Made by a program: the position numbers and the translations under genes
Notes under the pieces: model-generated
Told to the model about the DNA's origin: nothing
Database searches by the model: none
Seen by the model: only the letters and a program-made list of their open reading frames with translations
Shown: positions 35,090-46,870 of the stretch, in pieces
Position numbering within the stretch: position 1 is the first letter of the stretch
Layout: each line of letters begins with the position of its first letter
Source: Sphagnum compactum
Lineage: Eukaryota > Bryophyta > Sphagnopsida > Sphagnales
NCBI GenBank assembly: GCA_965153455.1
Contig: OZ234499.1
Location: 8,614,271-8,678,270, forward strand
Reading direction: 5' to 3'
DNA length: 64,000 nt

Positions 35090-36700
35090 ATATCTGAATT
35101 TCGATACTAAAATTAAAAAAATAAAGTTGCAATGCACTAATAGATTTTTTTTCATTTGCAACCAATTTTTGCAACTAAAAACTGTCGTTACAACTAAAAA
35201 ATGTCATTTGCAATTGAAAAGTAATTGCAAATGACATTTTTTAGCTACAAAATTGGTAGTAAACCACACAAAAAAAATTAGTGTTTCAAAATTGTAATTT
35301 GTTTTGGGTGAGTTTTCATGACCATTGTTTTAATGAATTTTTTTCTAAAATTCATAATTATATATAGGTTAATTTTGGTACTGAATTTTTGAATTTTTTT
35401 CAAATCATCCGCCAAATTGATTTTTTGTTTTCAATTCTTACTTTCTTGGAAAATCTGATGTCTTAATTTTGGTACTAAAGTTAAACATTTAAGATTGTGA
35501 TCTCAAAATTTTCATGGGCAACTTTTTATGCCTACACTTTGTCATGAACTTAAGATAATCCCAAAAGAGGAGAATTTTAAAAATATTCTTTGAACCATAA
35601 AATGGTACTGATATTAAATAATTTATGTTGTGATCCCAATATTTTCTTGAAAAATTTCATGACCAAACTTTTTCATGGAAGAATGATATATTTTAGATGT
35701 TTTTCATAACTTTAAATTGGTTGATTACAATATCAAAGTTTAAATATTCTTCTTATCATCCTCCAAATTGATTTTTTTTCAATTTATATTTTTTTTAGAG
35801 ACACTAATATTTTTTAATTTTGGTACCAAAATTAAATATTGCTTTGATATTCATTTCAAATTTTTCTTTGGGACTTCTCATGCTTAAACAACTTAATGGT
35901 GAACTTAAAGTAGTCATCAAAAGAGTGATTTTAAATCTCATACCCAAATATTGGTTAATTTCTATATTGAAATTTAAACATTCTTGATATCATCTTCCAA
36001 CCTCTTTTATTACTGAAAATAAGAAATCTTAATTTTGGTACCAAAATTAATCAAGTATGATTAGCATCTCAATTTTTTTGGGTGAAATTTTGATAACCGC
36101 ACAATTTTTTTATTTTCTAATATTGAAATTACAAATTTTCATTCATTTTCACCATTACTCTTGATGTTTTTAAATTTTCAAATAGTGTCACTCTCCCATT
36201 CCTCATTTGAATACAATATTCTATTGTTGAGAATATGATTGAATACGCAATCTCTTGGTTTCTTTTACATTTTTTTCAAAAAGAATGTCACTTAATTTTG
36301 ATGACAAAATTTAGGACTTTGTGATTGCATGTATTTTTTTAAAAATTGTTTAGATTAATATTGGTACCAAAATTAAGAAAATAATAACATGATGGCCATA
36401 GATATTCCTTCAAGTTCCTTCTTTAAAAAATTATCATCAACTTTCATTGTTACATTTCAATAATGAAATTTAGCAAATCTTGATATTATAAAATTGGCAA
36501 TTAAGTTTTTTTTATTTCATCTTGATTTTTTGACAAACCAATGTAGCTTATCTATAATTGGTCATAGTAGAAAAGGTTGAGAAAATGGTTATTTTAGTAT
36601 ATTTGATTTTTCTTCGTGATACATTACAAAGGACTAACTTTTAAATTTTGGTGCCAAAATCAAGGAAATTTCAATGTTATGGTCCAAATAATGATTTTTA
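35090..36700. repeat. Diverged tandem array with a GGTACC-centred palindrome
   Basis: At least eight variants of the palindrome TTAATTTTGGTACCAAAATT occur, near 35102, 35372, 35463, 35606, 35815, 36032, 36356 and 36645. Between them, longer phrases recur at roughly 230-350 bp. Examples are a CATCCTCCAAATTGATTTTT phrase (35405, 35757, weaker 35990), a GTGAACTTAAAGTAGTCATC phrase (35543, 35898), and an AAATTTTC..TGGG..ACTT phrase (35506, 35865). No frame is conserved. A foldback MITE (35135-35283) lies at its left end. Confidence 0.65.
35135..35283. mobile_element. Foldback MITE with CACTAAT ends (149 bp)
   Basis: The ends are CACTAAT (35135-35141) and ATTAGTG (35277-35283), each followed inward by a T-run (A-run on the right). 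Two perfectly complementary 22-base arms, 35194-35215 and 35223-35244, enclose a 7-base loop (GAAAAGT). Outer segments (ACCAATTTTTGCAACT and GCTACAAAATTGGT) also pair, so almost the whole element can fold. I see no matching target duplication (ATG left, TTT right), so the exact ends are less certain than for 30450-30568. Confidence 0.7.
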
Positions 36701-37885
36701 TCTATTCATTTTTTATGGTCACCTAACTTCATTTTATTGATTTTCCTTTTGAATTTTAGAATTTAATTAGAGAATTTTCATCCACTCATCTTGGATTTTT
36801 ATTTTGATGTATTATCTTTATTTCACATTACCTACTTCCTTGTTCTCTCAACATTCCATATTATTTGCCTCATTTGCCAAAATTGTATGATATATCATGA
36901 GATGATAGTATACTTATAATATGCTTTGAATCTTTTTTAATTGTGGATCACATATCTTTTTTTTGTCTTTGAAGTATGTGTGTTGTCTTCAATTTGATGA
37001 ATTCTTCTTTATACATTTAGTCATGTCAAGAGTTTGAAAATCAATGTTTATTTCAAGATTTGTGTTTTTAATATTTGTTTTGGGAATTTTTTCACCTACT
37101 TGTCATTGCTAAATATTTCTATCATGTTTTGCTATTAATGCATGCCATCAATGAACTCCTAGGACTTCTCAAGAAATGGTGTAGTCCCAAGTCAAATAAT
37201 TGCATGTACTTATAAGGAAATGTTCAAGGATCAGTCCTAATCTTACTTCTTGAGGAATGTGGTTGGTACTTTGATTGCCCCAAGGACCACACATCAATGT
37301 TTGAGCTAGCATTGTGAGAGAAATATAATTTTGATTTTCAAGAGACCATCACTCAAGTTAAGAACACACAAAACTCATAAAAAATAAGTTGATGCAATAA
37401 AAGGAGGGTTAAAGGAAAACGTGTTGAAGAGGGAAACATGTGTTGCATGGGAAATGAAAACAAGTCCAACCTTTGCACATTTAAGGATTGCCACTCCTCC
37501 ACCTTCCTAATACATTAGCCTTGATTTTAAAATCATCTAGCCCATTCAAGAGATTGCCACTTTAAAAAGACTTTCATTCAAGAGGACACATGAGGTTGAC
37601 ATTATAATCCATGCTAACATTCTTGAAATTGATCTAGCCATTTTTCACATGAACTGGTTTGTTGGAATGCATTCAAGAAACTTTTGAAGGTCTCATGGTT
37701 GTCAAATGTGAAAAGTATGATTGACACATGGAAGTGGCAATCAGAATCTGATGACTTTAAGTCTTTCATGAGCTAAATACCTTTTATTTTCTATTTTGCA
37801 TAAAATTTACTTCAATTATAATTTAAAGTTATAGTTTATTCCATCCATCTCTCTATATGTAAGTGTCCAAGAGACAAAAGGCCGA
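36701..37885. other. Intergenic, nothing recognised
   Basis: AT-rich DNA. No gene, RNA or repeat that I can support. Confidence 0.4.
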
Positions 37886-39660
37886 TGTTAAGGGGATAAG
37901 AGGATAGGTTGGGCATCAACAAGGAGTAGTTTAGCTAGTATTAGTGAGTTATTATTTTTAAATTGTGTAGGGTTTTGTCAAAAAATTTGGAACATGTTCT
38001 TTCACCTTTTGTTTGTGGGTATGATCTTTTTTAATACAATTTTGGAGAGCTTCAAGAGCTTGAAAAAATATTATGTATGTATTGGATTTTTTAAGTAAGT
38101 TTTGAAGGTTTTCATGAAAGAATTGTCATAAATTGTAAAATTACTTGTAGAATTTAGACAACATTAATTAGTATTTATAGAGGAATAGTACATGTTTGTA
38201 CTAACAATAAGTTTGTAATCAATTTTCATGTAGATCTATAGTTGTAGAAACTTTTATAAATTTGTTAAAAAACCTAACCAAGGATTAGAAATTATTACTT
38301 ACCATTTGGCGACCATCCACAAGATGCAAATTTGGGAGATTCAATTTAGGATCTTGTAGTTTCATGTTTGCATTTTGTTGATTTTGTGTTGATAATCAAA
38401 AGTTGTAATTAATTACATGTCGAGTTGATGTTGATAGGTAATCAAGAACCAAAAAATGTATTAATTAATAAATTTGTGAATCAAATTGTTTGATGGACTA
38501 AGGATTTGGATCTGCAACAACAAAGGTTGGAAGGATACTTGTCTGAAAACATTAAAACAAGTGATTTTAAGAATTTGATGTAAGTATGTCGAGAATGGTG
38601 ATTAGGAGTTTACAAAGACAATTGGATCAAGTAAGTTATAGAAGGAAAAGAAATAGGATGAAATGCAAGAAGATGCTTATAACAAAGAGGTTGTAAACAC
38701 TCTTTAAAATGTTCATCTTGTCATGAGTCCTATACTTTTGAGAATAAAGTCCAATGACCTTAGGGTCCATGGTTTCTTGTTAATTGGCATGATGCACAAT
38801 TAACAAATGTTTGATTACTACATTAACATTAATAAGATTCTTATGAAGTTAATGAGGTCAAGAAGGGAATGTGTATTAGAAAAATGAACATGTTTTTGAA
38901 GTTGTGCTTCAACGACTTGGATCACCCCAACAAAAAAATGTTAACAAATGGTTACATAATCACTTGGATCAAACCCCATGTTGAATAGATTTGGTACCTG
39001 TTGGTTGGGACACAATATCGGATGAAGATGTAGTTAATAAATTATAAGAAACCATAACCCATGTTTGGTTGATGGCAACGCACATTATTTCAAAGAACTT
39101 GACCTATGCGGTATGCAACACACGATGAGGAGGGACATGAACAAGATTTGGAGATTCAAGTGTTGTACACATAAACATACCCAACTATTCAACTAGTGGT
39201 GTTTGTTACACAACCACAAAGTGGGATTGAAACATTTAATCATGCAATAGGTGGAATTGCCCATAGTTCAATTGATTAAATGTTGTAGAAATAACATTAA
39301 TAACTTCAAGGACACGTTACAATGATTCATGGATTTTACATTGGATGTCTGAAGTGGTATATGTACTAGAACTACCCAAAAGTTTTATACTGCAAAGTAC
39401 TTCAAGACTAACAAAGGTGTTCAATCCAGAGCAATGTACTTATTGTTAATAAAAGGGTCATAAAATAAGAGCATGTCCATTCATTTAAGATGAATTGTGG
39501 CAAATGATTACAAACGATTTCATGGATCAATTCACTAATCAAGCATTGATCATGGATCCTCAAATATAGGAGATAATGGTACATGCATTAGTAGGTGAAA
39601 CTAAAGTACCATTTCAAGTGCATGTTTGTGATGAACTGGTTTCCTATTTGAGATTTGCAT
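37886..39660 (+). mobile_element. Weak remnant of a Ty3/gypsy-like retrotransposon
   Basis: A possible LTR runs from TGTTAAGGGG (37886) to about 38306. It is followed by TTTGGCGACC, which resembles the start of primer-binding sites in some plant gypsy elements. Further on, one frame at 39430-39620 reads EQCTYC, two stops, then KGHKIRACPF, that is a C-X2-C-GH-C zinc knuckle, followed by DELWQMITNDF. This is the layout of a Gag nucleocapsid. Stops interrupt it throughout and no pol motif or second LTR was found, so both identity and ends are tentative. Confidence 0.35.
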
Positions 39661-39999
39661 GATTTCAACTTTCATTGAACTTTTTATTCAATTTACCATG
39701 TGCGGTTCAATTGCATTCAATTTTTGTGTTTTTTGTTTGATTTTAAAAGTTAAACTTTTTTTTCGATTTACTTATGTTTTATTCCATCATCTTTGATATG
39801 TGTGTCTTCAATTTGTGAAGCTTTTGAGGCCACTTGTAATGGTGCCATTGAAAGTTCCAAACAACTTTCATTTCAAGTTTTTTTTCTTGGTTGAAACACA
39901 AGTTCATATGCTTTTCCTCTTCCTAAACCATTAATTGTTTTTAATATTACAACTCTAATGCATAAAAGACTTCATCCAAGAAACCTAAATATTTTTATT

Positions 40000-40930
40000 A
40001 TCGCAACCTAGCCTTGGGCTCGCGACCAAGGCAAGGGCTTGCGAAGGTGCGGGCCAAGAGTGAAGCCCGAGAGTCACATTTCATGTTCACGAGAGTGTAG
40101 GAGAGTGTGAGGGAATGAACCCCCACATCCCAAGTGAACTCCCACTTTGGGAGTTAGAGTCCCGATGGACTCCCGAATCTTTAGAGGGCGATTGCAGGGG
40201 TCAAAAACTCATTGGATTGAAGAGTTCCTTATGTCATTGAAAAGCTCTTAGAACTTAGATATCTAAAATGGGCTCACATGATCCATTTGGATACTTAAAA
40301 CATAATTTATGGCCAAAAGAAGGGCTAGGTCAAATTGCCAATTGGCTCCTAACCATTAAAAATTAGGAATTTCCCTGATTTATTTACGTGCAGGAGGTGT
40401 GCCACATACTTGGAAAGCTCTCGACAAGGGTTATAACCTTGCTTTGGACTTCATCTTAATCGGAGGTCTGTAGAAGAAGTTATGGGCCTCCAAAGTTGCG
40501 GGAGTCCCAATTTTGGGAATTTCAGGGAGTCCTGGGACAAAATGACATTTGGGTGCTAACCCCGTGGCCAAGCACAGAGAATACTATAAAGGGGGGGAAG
40601 GTGGTGGCTTTCCTCAAGTCTGGGCCGTGGTGAGTTTTGTGAGTCTGTGTTTGCCCGTGTCTCGTCCGTGCACCAAAAGTGCTCCAACTACACATTAACC
40701 AACTTGTTGTTTAGTTTGTGCAGGTCCATGTGAGTAATTGACTTGCTTGTCACTCTTCTTAGTCCTCATCCCGGAGCTCGAACATGCCCCTCTACCCCCA
40801 AAGTGCTACGAGCTAGGGAGCGTGCCCTAACTCCTTGTCCTTCCGTTGTTTTCACCCTTTGGATTCATAGTTGAGTCCATCAAAGGAGTTGGGGGTGCAT
40901 CATTTATGACAAGACTCAAATCTTTCATGA
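40000..40930 (+). mobile_element. Possible solo LTR (GC-richer block with TATA box)
   Basis: This block stands out by GC content from its AT-rich neighbours. It has an ACTATAAAGGGGGGG box near 40580, after which the sequence looks like a transcribed leader (GTGAGTCTGTGTTTGCCCG and similar). I could not find convincing TG...CA ends, a target duplication or a second copy, and no protein frame is open. A decayed promoter of some other transcription unit is equally possible. Confidence 0.3.
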
Positions 40931-41269
40931 TTTTTGGGTAATCGAATTTCCTTGGATTGAATCTATTATAGGGGATGACTACTTAGTCTTTTAAGTACTT
41001 GATGTGTGTTATGTACATTTGTTGAAGGAAAAAAATAATTATTGTCATTGAAGCTAGATATTTTGTTGAATAATGTGAAATGCAAAAAAACAATGGTTGT
41101 TTCTACCAATGATGTTGGGATGGGTTTTTCAACAAAGATTCTATGAATGCCAAAAACAACAAATTTATGTTGGCAAATGCTTGGAAACTATCCTAAGTTT
41201 GATGCAATTTTATGTTCATTTTGGATACAAGAAAAAGTGGTTTAGTTTGCCATCATTTTCCAACTTCTA

Positions 41270-41740
41270 AACCATGATCACCCAATGTATGAATTTGAAC
41301 AATCAAGGAGTTGTTTTGCATTTTGAAAGTTAAAAAAAACCTAAAAGACATTGGAAAGATGGTAATTATTAGGGAATGGTTGAGATAATGCATGATTCTT
41401 AGTTCCATTTAAGTTGTTGTGCGATGGCATTTTATCTTAGTGAGTGCATATGGGATCAATACAATGGACAAACAACAATGGATCATCATGTCTATGTGTA
41501 TGTCATGAAATGTACATGTCAAATTCCAATATTATTAACCTTGGAATGTGTGGAAATGGGTGCTACTACAAATCATATTATTGTAATCCTCATGAAATGC
41601 ATTGCTAAATATGGAGGAATCTTGAATGAAAAGTTTGGTTCAAGGTGGGTGTGCCTTGGTTGTGATGGAGATTGTGTGTTCCAAAGACTTCACACTCGGG
41701 TAGCTTCACAATTCAAATATTAAGTTGTTCCTTTTACATG
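41270..41740 (+). pseudogene. hAT-like transposase pseudogene, 5' part
   Basis: The frame at 41424-41723 reads FYLSECIWDQYNGQT (the family's F.LS.DEV..ID position), then HHVYVYVMKCTCQIPILLTL and GCDGDCVFQRL. This matches the order DE - VYVV..W.R.PILL - FG.DG..VFQG of plant hAT-derived transposases with a DUF4371-like core. Decayed homology continues upstream to about 41270, including KPKRHWKDGN. The key DE motif is changed to EC here. The continuation is found at 44003-44540 on the same strand, with a minus-strand retroelement between the two parts. Not functional. Confidence 0.7.
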
Positions 41741-44002
41741 TCATAATGAACCAATTTGGTAGTTGTCATGTTGGGGGGAAGACTTGTATATAAAAATATA
41801 ACCAAGGATGGAAAACCATCCACAAAAAGTACACGGCATGTCGATGCAAATGTAAACACATGAAAGGAAAACCAAGACCATCAAAATAGTAGTAATGAAA
41901 CGGAAGATGTAATGTTAAAGGGCATCCTACGCCACAAATTAGCTAGTGATGGAGGTGCATTAATTAATATGTGTGGAAGAGATGAAAAAATGTGATTAAG
42001 CGTGGCAACCCGTTGAAGAATTGCGATGGCTTGCGCATGTTGTAAGGCTATCAACATTCATTGCCTATAATGAGATATAAGCATTGAAGGCACCAAAGAG
42101 GTCTATTGATGGTGAGTTATACAAGCATGTACACAAGAAGTCAAAAAAGAATCAAAATGAGGATGGAGACAACTATAAATCTTTATGGCAAGGGGAATGA
42201 AATCATTTCCTAGTGCTCGCTTTGTGTAGGATCATGCCTTGTTTTGAGCAGCATCTATTGTTACATGCGATGTTGTTGTTAAAGCACACTGCACCAAACC
42301 TGTATGAGTCAGATCGGTAATGATAACGTCCACCAGGGTTCAAAAATTATTTTTGGTGATGACAATATCCATTCGTCTTTGTGTATGGTAGGGAAAATGG
42401 TGAGAAACCTCTTTTTGTACATGAGCTCCACTCTCCGATGTGATAGTTGCAATGGTATCTCGAAGTGTATCATGGGTTGTAGTGCGTTCATTCCCGCACG
42501 GGCAACGTAACAAATGGATACCCAAATCATCAGTGGTATGAGCACACTAGCATTATGAAAGATGTAAAATTGTAAGATGTGGTGTATCAAGGTGAATATG
42601 GAATGTTGTAAGAAAATGGGCGGAGGATAAACAAAATGAAGGGGTTTTAGGACGAGCTAATAACCAAGCCCCTGTTGTTGGACCTGCACATGAGTGAAAA
42701 CGTGTTCACACAACATCCGAAAGAACATTTGTTAGAAGCGAAATAAATTCCTACTTGTGTAATTGGTCCATCAAATAAGAGTGCATTTGAGGATATGATT
42801 ACACTATTAGACTCTCGAAAGACAAAACATGTGATCAGACAACCTCGGGTAACATCACACAGGTATCCCGTAATGTGACCTAGAAGGGATAAATATCGAT
42901 CTTTACATGTGCCATCGCATCAAGAAAAGTAGGGTGATCATCCTGCTAGAAACGAAAGACTAATGCAAGAGCAATCAAAACCCAACATCCTAAAAGGCGG
43001 GGGCAGCATGTTGGACCACTAAAAGAAGGCCTAACCCCCCCGAAAAAGTAAGAAGAGTGACTTGATGACAAGCCAAATGGCCCATTATGGTGCCAAAGGA
43101 TCCTAACCCTAATAATTTTTTTAACATAGTTATGATATAAGCATCAAACTTGGTATAATGTTATAAAATACCTAGTGATGGAAATACAATATGTTGTAAA
43201 TAACTCGGCCATTAGGCACAACATAGTGAAAGCATCACAAAAGCTATTTGAAGATCTACGAGCATAAGAAGGTTAATGATCATGCTAAAATCTTCCTTGA
43301 ACACCTCTAATACAAAGGACTCGACAAAGGATTTTTTTTTTTCTTGGTGTGGCAAAGAACCCACTGGGGCACTTAAAATATGAAAATCGGACTCAGGTGT
43401 AAGAACATCTAGAGGAAGTGATATAGACTGGTCTAACCCTTGTGGAGACCAAACAACACACTTTGTCAGCTACATTGAAAGTCCTAATGTGCAAAACTTT
43501 TCTTGTAATTGTAAAAAAACATGTAACACATATAAGGCAGGACCAACTATGTGCATATCATCTACCAACCAAAAAAAAAACATAAGTAGGGTGGGTAACT
43601 ATAGTAGGACAAAGAGCGTGAATATGAGCTATTACAAACAACACTCCTCCTAAAGGATCCCCATGTTGTGTACTACTCTTAGATGAAATGATAGTGAGAT
43701 CCCTGTGCTTAGAAGCCTCTAACAAATATAGTGGAGATGGGCATGCATAAAACCTACGAACAAATGGGAAATGGGGAAAGTTGATCCAAGGTGCTAGTAG
43801 AAAATCGCAACTCCTAAAAAATGGTTGCTCAAAAGACTGAATTAAATGTGTTTCAAACATCCACCTGTAATGCCACCCACTTCAAATGCAAATCCAACAT
43901 AACTTTACCCCATGAACCATTGTTTCGCATTCGCCTGACATTGCCATTCCAAATTGGTGTGAACTAAAATGCTTTGCAAGTGTATCCTTGAACTGAATAG
44001 CC
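41741..44002 (-). mobile_element. RLE-type non-LTR retrotransposon, 5'-truncated, inserted in the hAT pseudogene
   Basis: Read on the minus strand. The reverse transcriptase starts at about 43990 with KDTLAKHFSSHQFGMAM and ETMVHGVK (family QFGV...GG.E..VH.V). ALQVDV follows (first catalytic Asp), then FVRRFYACPSPLYL and STQHGDPLGGVLFVIAH. After a frameshift in a T-run comes VDDMHIVGP (YADD-type box), then LTKCVVWSPQG. From 42590 to ~41990 comes the RLE tail: GIHLLRCPCGNERTTTHD (zinc finger), RRMDIVITKNNF then TLVDVII (nuclease acids), YTKRALGNDFIPLAI and ALQHAQAIAILQRV. Frameshifts and stops (for example after GLSM) show it is dead. The 5' end stops inside the reverse transcriptase domain. 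41741-41985 is probably its 3' untranslated part. Confidence 0.78.
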
Positions 44003-44540
44003 AATGTGCTATCCAAACTACCTTGGTATTCCACATTGAATCCATGTGGTAACTTTTTTAGTGTTTTTTACTCACAACCTTTTGAAATGTATGAACTTTA
44101 CAAAACTTGCTACTTGTTTTTTAAAATACATTTTAAGTTGTTAAAGAATATGAAGACTAGATGGAGAGCCATGTTGAACATGTTGAAATGTGTCATGGAT
44201 GAGTACAAGGGCTTAATTATGAAAATGCATTTTCATTGTGAGAAGATTCATGAGAATTTGGAGTTGTTATGTGACCTATAAATAATTTTGGCTATGCCAT
44301 GTTTAATGTTTATGTTGGAGGTGGTTCATACCTTCATCAAGTGTGCTTAATCTCAACATGTTTTTATTGTGGATTTTGTGGATGTGGTGAATCTTGTTAA
44401 GGTTGAATTGTTCTACCTCTATATTGATCCAATTTTTAGCTTTCATGACTTATGTTTGATGATTTCACAAAATCGTTGCCACATTTTTATGATGCATTCT
44501 TGACGTTTTGCTTTTCTTTTGGTGTTCAAATTTTAATGAG
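44003..44540 (+). pseudogene. hAT-like transposase pseudogene, 3' part
   Basis: The frame at 44006-44281 starts NVLSKLPWYSTLNPC and continues to KLLKNMKTRWRAML and EYKGLIMKM. This is the family's LS.LP.V...E - K.L.NV.TRW.SM - EY..L..KM series, which directly follows the part encoded at 41270-41740. The next ~250 bases carry decayed homology (MLEVVHTFIKCA, VFIVDFVDVV, LYIDPIFSFHDL) with stops. The join suggests that a single gene was split by the retroelement between the parts. Confidence 0.72.
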
Positions 44541-46526
44541 CTTCAAAAATTTATTGATTTTAAGATTCTAGGACAAATTTATTCTATCCACACTCATAGC
44601 ATGACATATGGGTTTTGGATCAAGGTTGATAAGATGCTTTTAAAAGGCTTGTAAGACCATCTCAAGGATTAAGGTCACCCTTCTTCTAGATATATAGTCT
44701 TCATTTTCCAAGCACATTATGTCCCACAATGTGAATGGAATGATGGCTAAACACTCCAGTTTGAATATGGTTTCTAGATTATGGAAGAAGAGAAATTTTT
44801 TTGCCACCTTGAATGAAAAGCTTAATGAGTACATGAAATTGGCAATGATGAGATGACATTCAACAATCTTTTATTCATGAACAACAAGTTATGGAATTGA
44901 CTAATTATTCACCTAAACTTGTGTGATAAGATGTTTAGTCAAAAAAATTCACCTTGTTCAATTTCTTGTATGATGATGCAATTGCATTGTAGAACGAAGT
45001 TATACTAAAATATCAAATAGATGTGTAATTGTGATTTGTGTTTCTATCATATGTTGTAAAATTTTGTATGTGAAATTTGACATTTCGAATGTTGGATTGT
45101 ATGCAAAAAAATTTATGGTTTGGGTGTTGGAGTGAAATTTGGATGTTTGAAAGTTGGGTGAGGCTTGTGATTGGTGGGTCCATGACTCCCTCGCAGTAGA
45201 CAAGACCCCTTTTCATGGCGGGGTTCAATTCCATCCAGGGAAAATGGTAATTGGTTGGTGTGATTAAGCAATGGGCTGATTTTTGTGAGACCTTACATTT
45301 TTGTGAGATTTTTACATGGAAAACTGTTTCATTGCCATAGCTAAGAAATCTAAAGTTGAACCATATCACCAATCATTCTAATTGCTAAATTAAATAGTCA
45401 TCGAATGTAGGATATCCGGGGAAAAACCGAGAAAACCAAATTAGCTTCATTGAAAAAAAAATCAGTTGCCAAAATGCTATGAAAAAAAGGAGAAAAATGT
45501 AGCCTGACATTTCTCCTTTCTAAATTAGCTTTTAACAAAATATGCTCCAGTAATCCGATTGGAGCAGCCTTCCTGCAGCTGGACTGGACTCTTTGCAATA
45601 ATTGAGGTTGTGATAGGGTTAGTCAACTACTAAAAACTACTCAACACTTATGAGTGGTGTCTTGTTCTTCTTCTTAGTATTCATGACGTAAGCATGCGGA
45701 AGCTTTGGCATTGACTTGTTCCTTGGCCCAAGAATTCAATACTGGGGTCTTGTCAGAATTTTGTAGCAGTGCTTTACATTTTTTAATAACCTCCTGGCTC
45801 TTGGAAAATCTAGAAATCAAAGACCGTCCAGTTTTAATTCTGCTGCGACATCTAGTTTGTGCCCATACTCTTTAGCCCAGGCCAAAAATGGTAACAAACA
45901 GCTTTGGAAATCAAAGTTTCTGCAGCCAATTAGAAGGCTCAGCATGCACTGATGAGGGGTCCAGTCGTTTTCTTTTGGGTGGGGGGCGGGGGGCGAGAGG
46001 AAAGGGCTTTTTTGTTTTTTCCTGGTTCCCAATGTGGTTCCATACTAGGTTCCCCTCAAGTTCCCAAGTTGTTCCTCAAGACGTTCCCAATAGCACCTCA
46101 GATTTATCCCATATGATTTGCTCAAAAGTTAAACTCTCATGAATATAAACTGAAAAGGTGAGCTATAGGGGAATACATTAGTTTCTATTTCTACTTTGCA
46201 ATTGGGGTCCAAAGAGGTGCTTCCATTGGGGAGTGCTCAATGTTCCACAAAAATTGATGATGGGTCAATGAATATGGCTCTTTCCCCAAGAAAAAAACAA
46301 TTAGGAAGGCACTCATGAACTAATTAATATGAATCACATAGTCTCACTAGTTGAAACTTTTGGGATGTTTGTGAGCATGTTGAAAGAGAGGACCGCCAAC
46401 TAGAAACAAGTATGTGTAGGCCAATGTCCAAGGACATTATTGGAAGGAGGGCCCATGCGATGCAATAGCTGAGCACTGGCCCAACTCTGGTAATTCCCTT
46501 TTTTCGAGGGGCGTTACTCCAGGTAA
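44541..46526. other. Intergenic with a coding-like patch near 45.4-46.06 kb
   Basis: The minus strand at 46032-45620 has two overlapping protein-like frames. One reads DWTPHQCMLSLLIGCRNFDF then LAWAKEYGHKLDVAAELKLD. The other reads GRSLISRFSKSQEVIKKCKA then WAKEQVNAKASACLRHEY. Composition is above background, but I recognise no domain and see no consistent splice structure. The remaining DNA, including 44541-45400 and 46033-46526, shows nothing assignable. Confidence 0.35.
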
Positions 46527-46870
46527 CGTGTAGGGTAAACCCCTAGGATGGCGGCGTCCTCAAAATAAGGCAATAATCGAATCTGGCACCACATTTTGGG
46601 AATGTCCCCCACTCATGGGCTTTACTAAAGCATGAGGCAAAATTTATCATTAACCAAACCTACATAAATTTGGAGGCATATGAATGGAAGGGTTCTTATG
46701 CCTACTTCTTACACCTATAAGTAGGCATAATTTCCTTCCCACCCTTGAGGATTAGGCATAATATCCATCCCAATCTCAAGGAGGGAAATCCATAAATGTA
46801 AGGTGCCCTCCATATCCACTAAGAATTTTCTTTGATTGCTTTATGGGAAGGCAAAACTCTTGGGATGTTT
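46527..46870. repeat. Hairpin-forming dispersed repeat, copy 3
   Basis: ACGTGTAGGGTAAACCCCTAG starts the left arm (46527-46570). The right arm at 46591-46625 has ACATTTTGGGAATGTCCCCC then ACTCATGGGCTTTAC, partly complementary to the left one. The shared tail GGGTTCTTATGCCTACTTC, CACCTATAAGTAGGCATAAT and TTCCTTCCCACCCTTGAGGA follows at 46690-46755. Same order as at 9924-10270. Confidence 0.7.

Noticed and set aside
45222-45232. GGTTCAATTCC, a tRNA B-box-like sequence
   Set aside because: No matching A box, acceptor pairing or T-stem around it, so no tRNA or SINE call.
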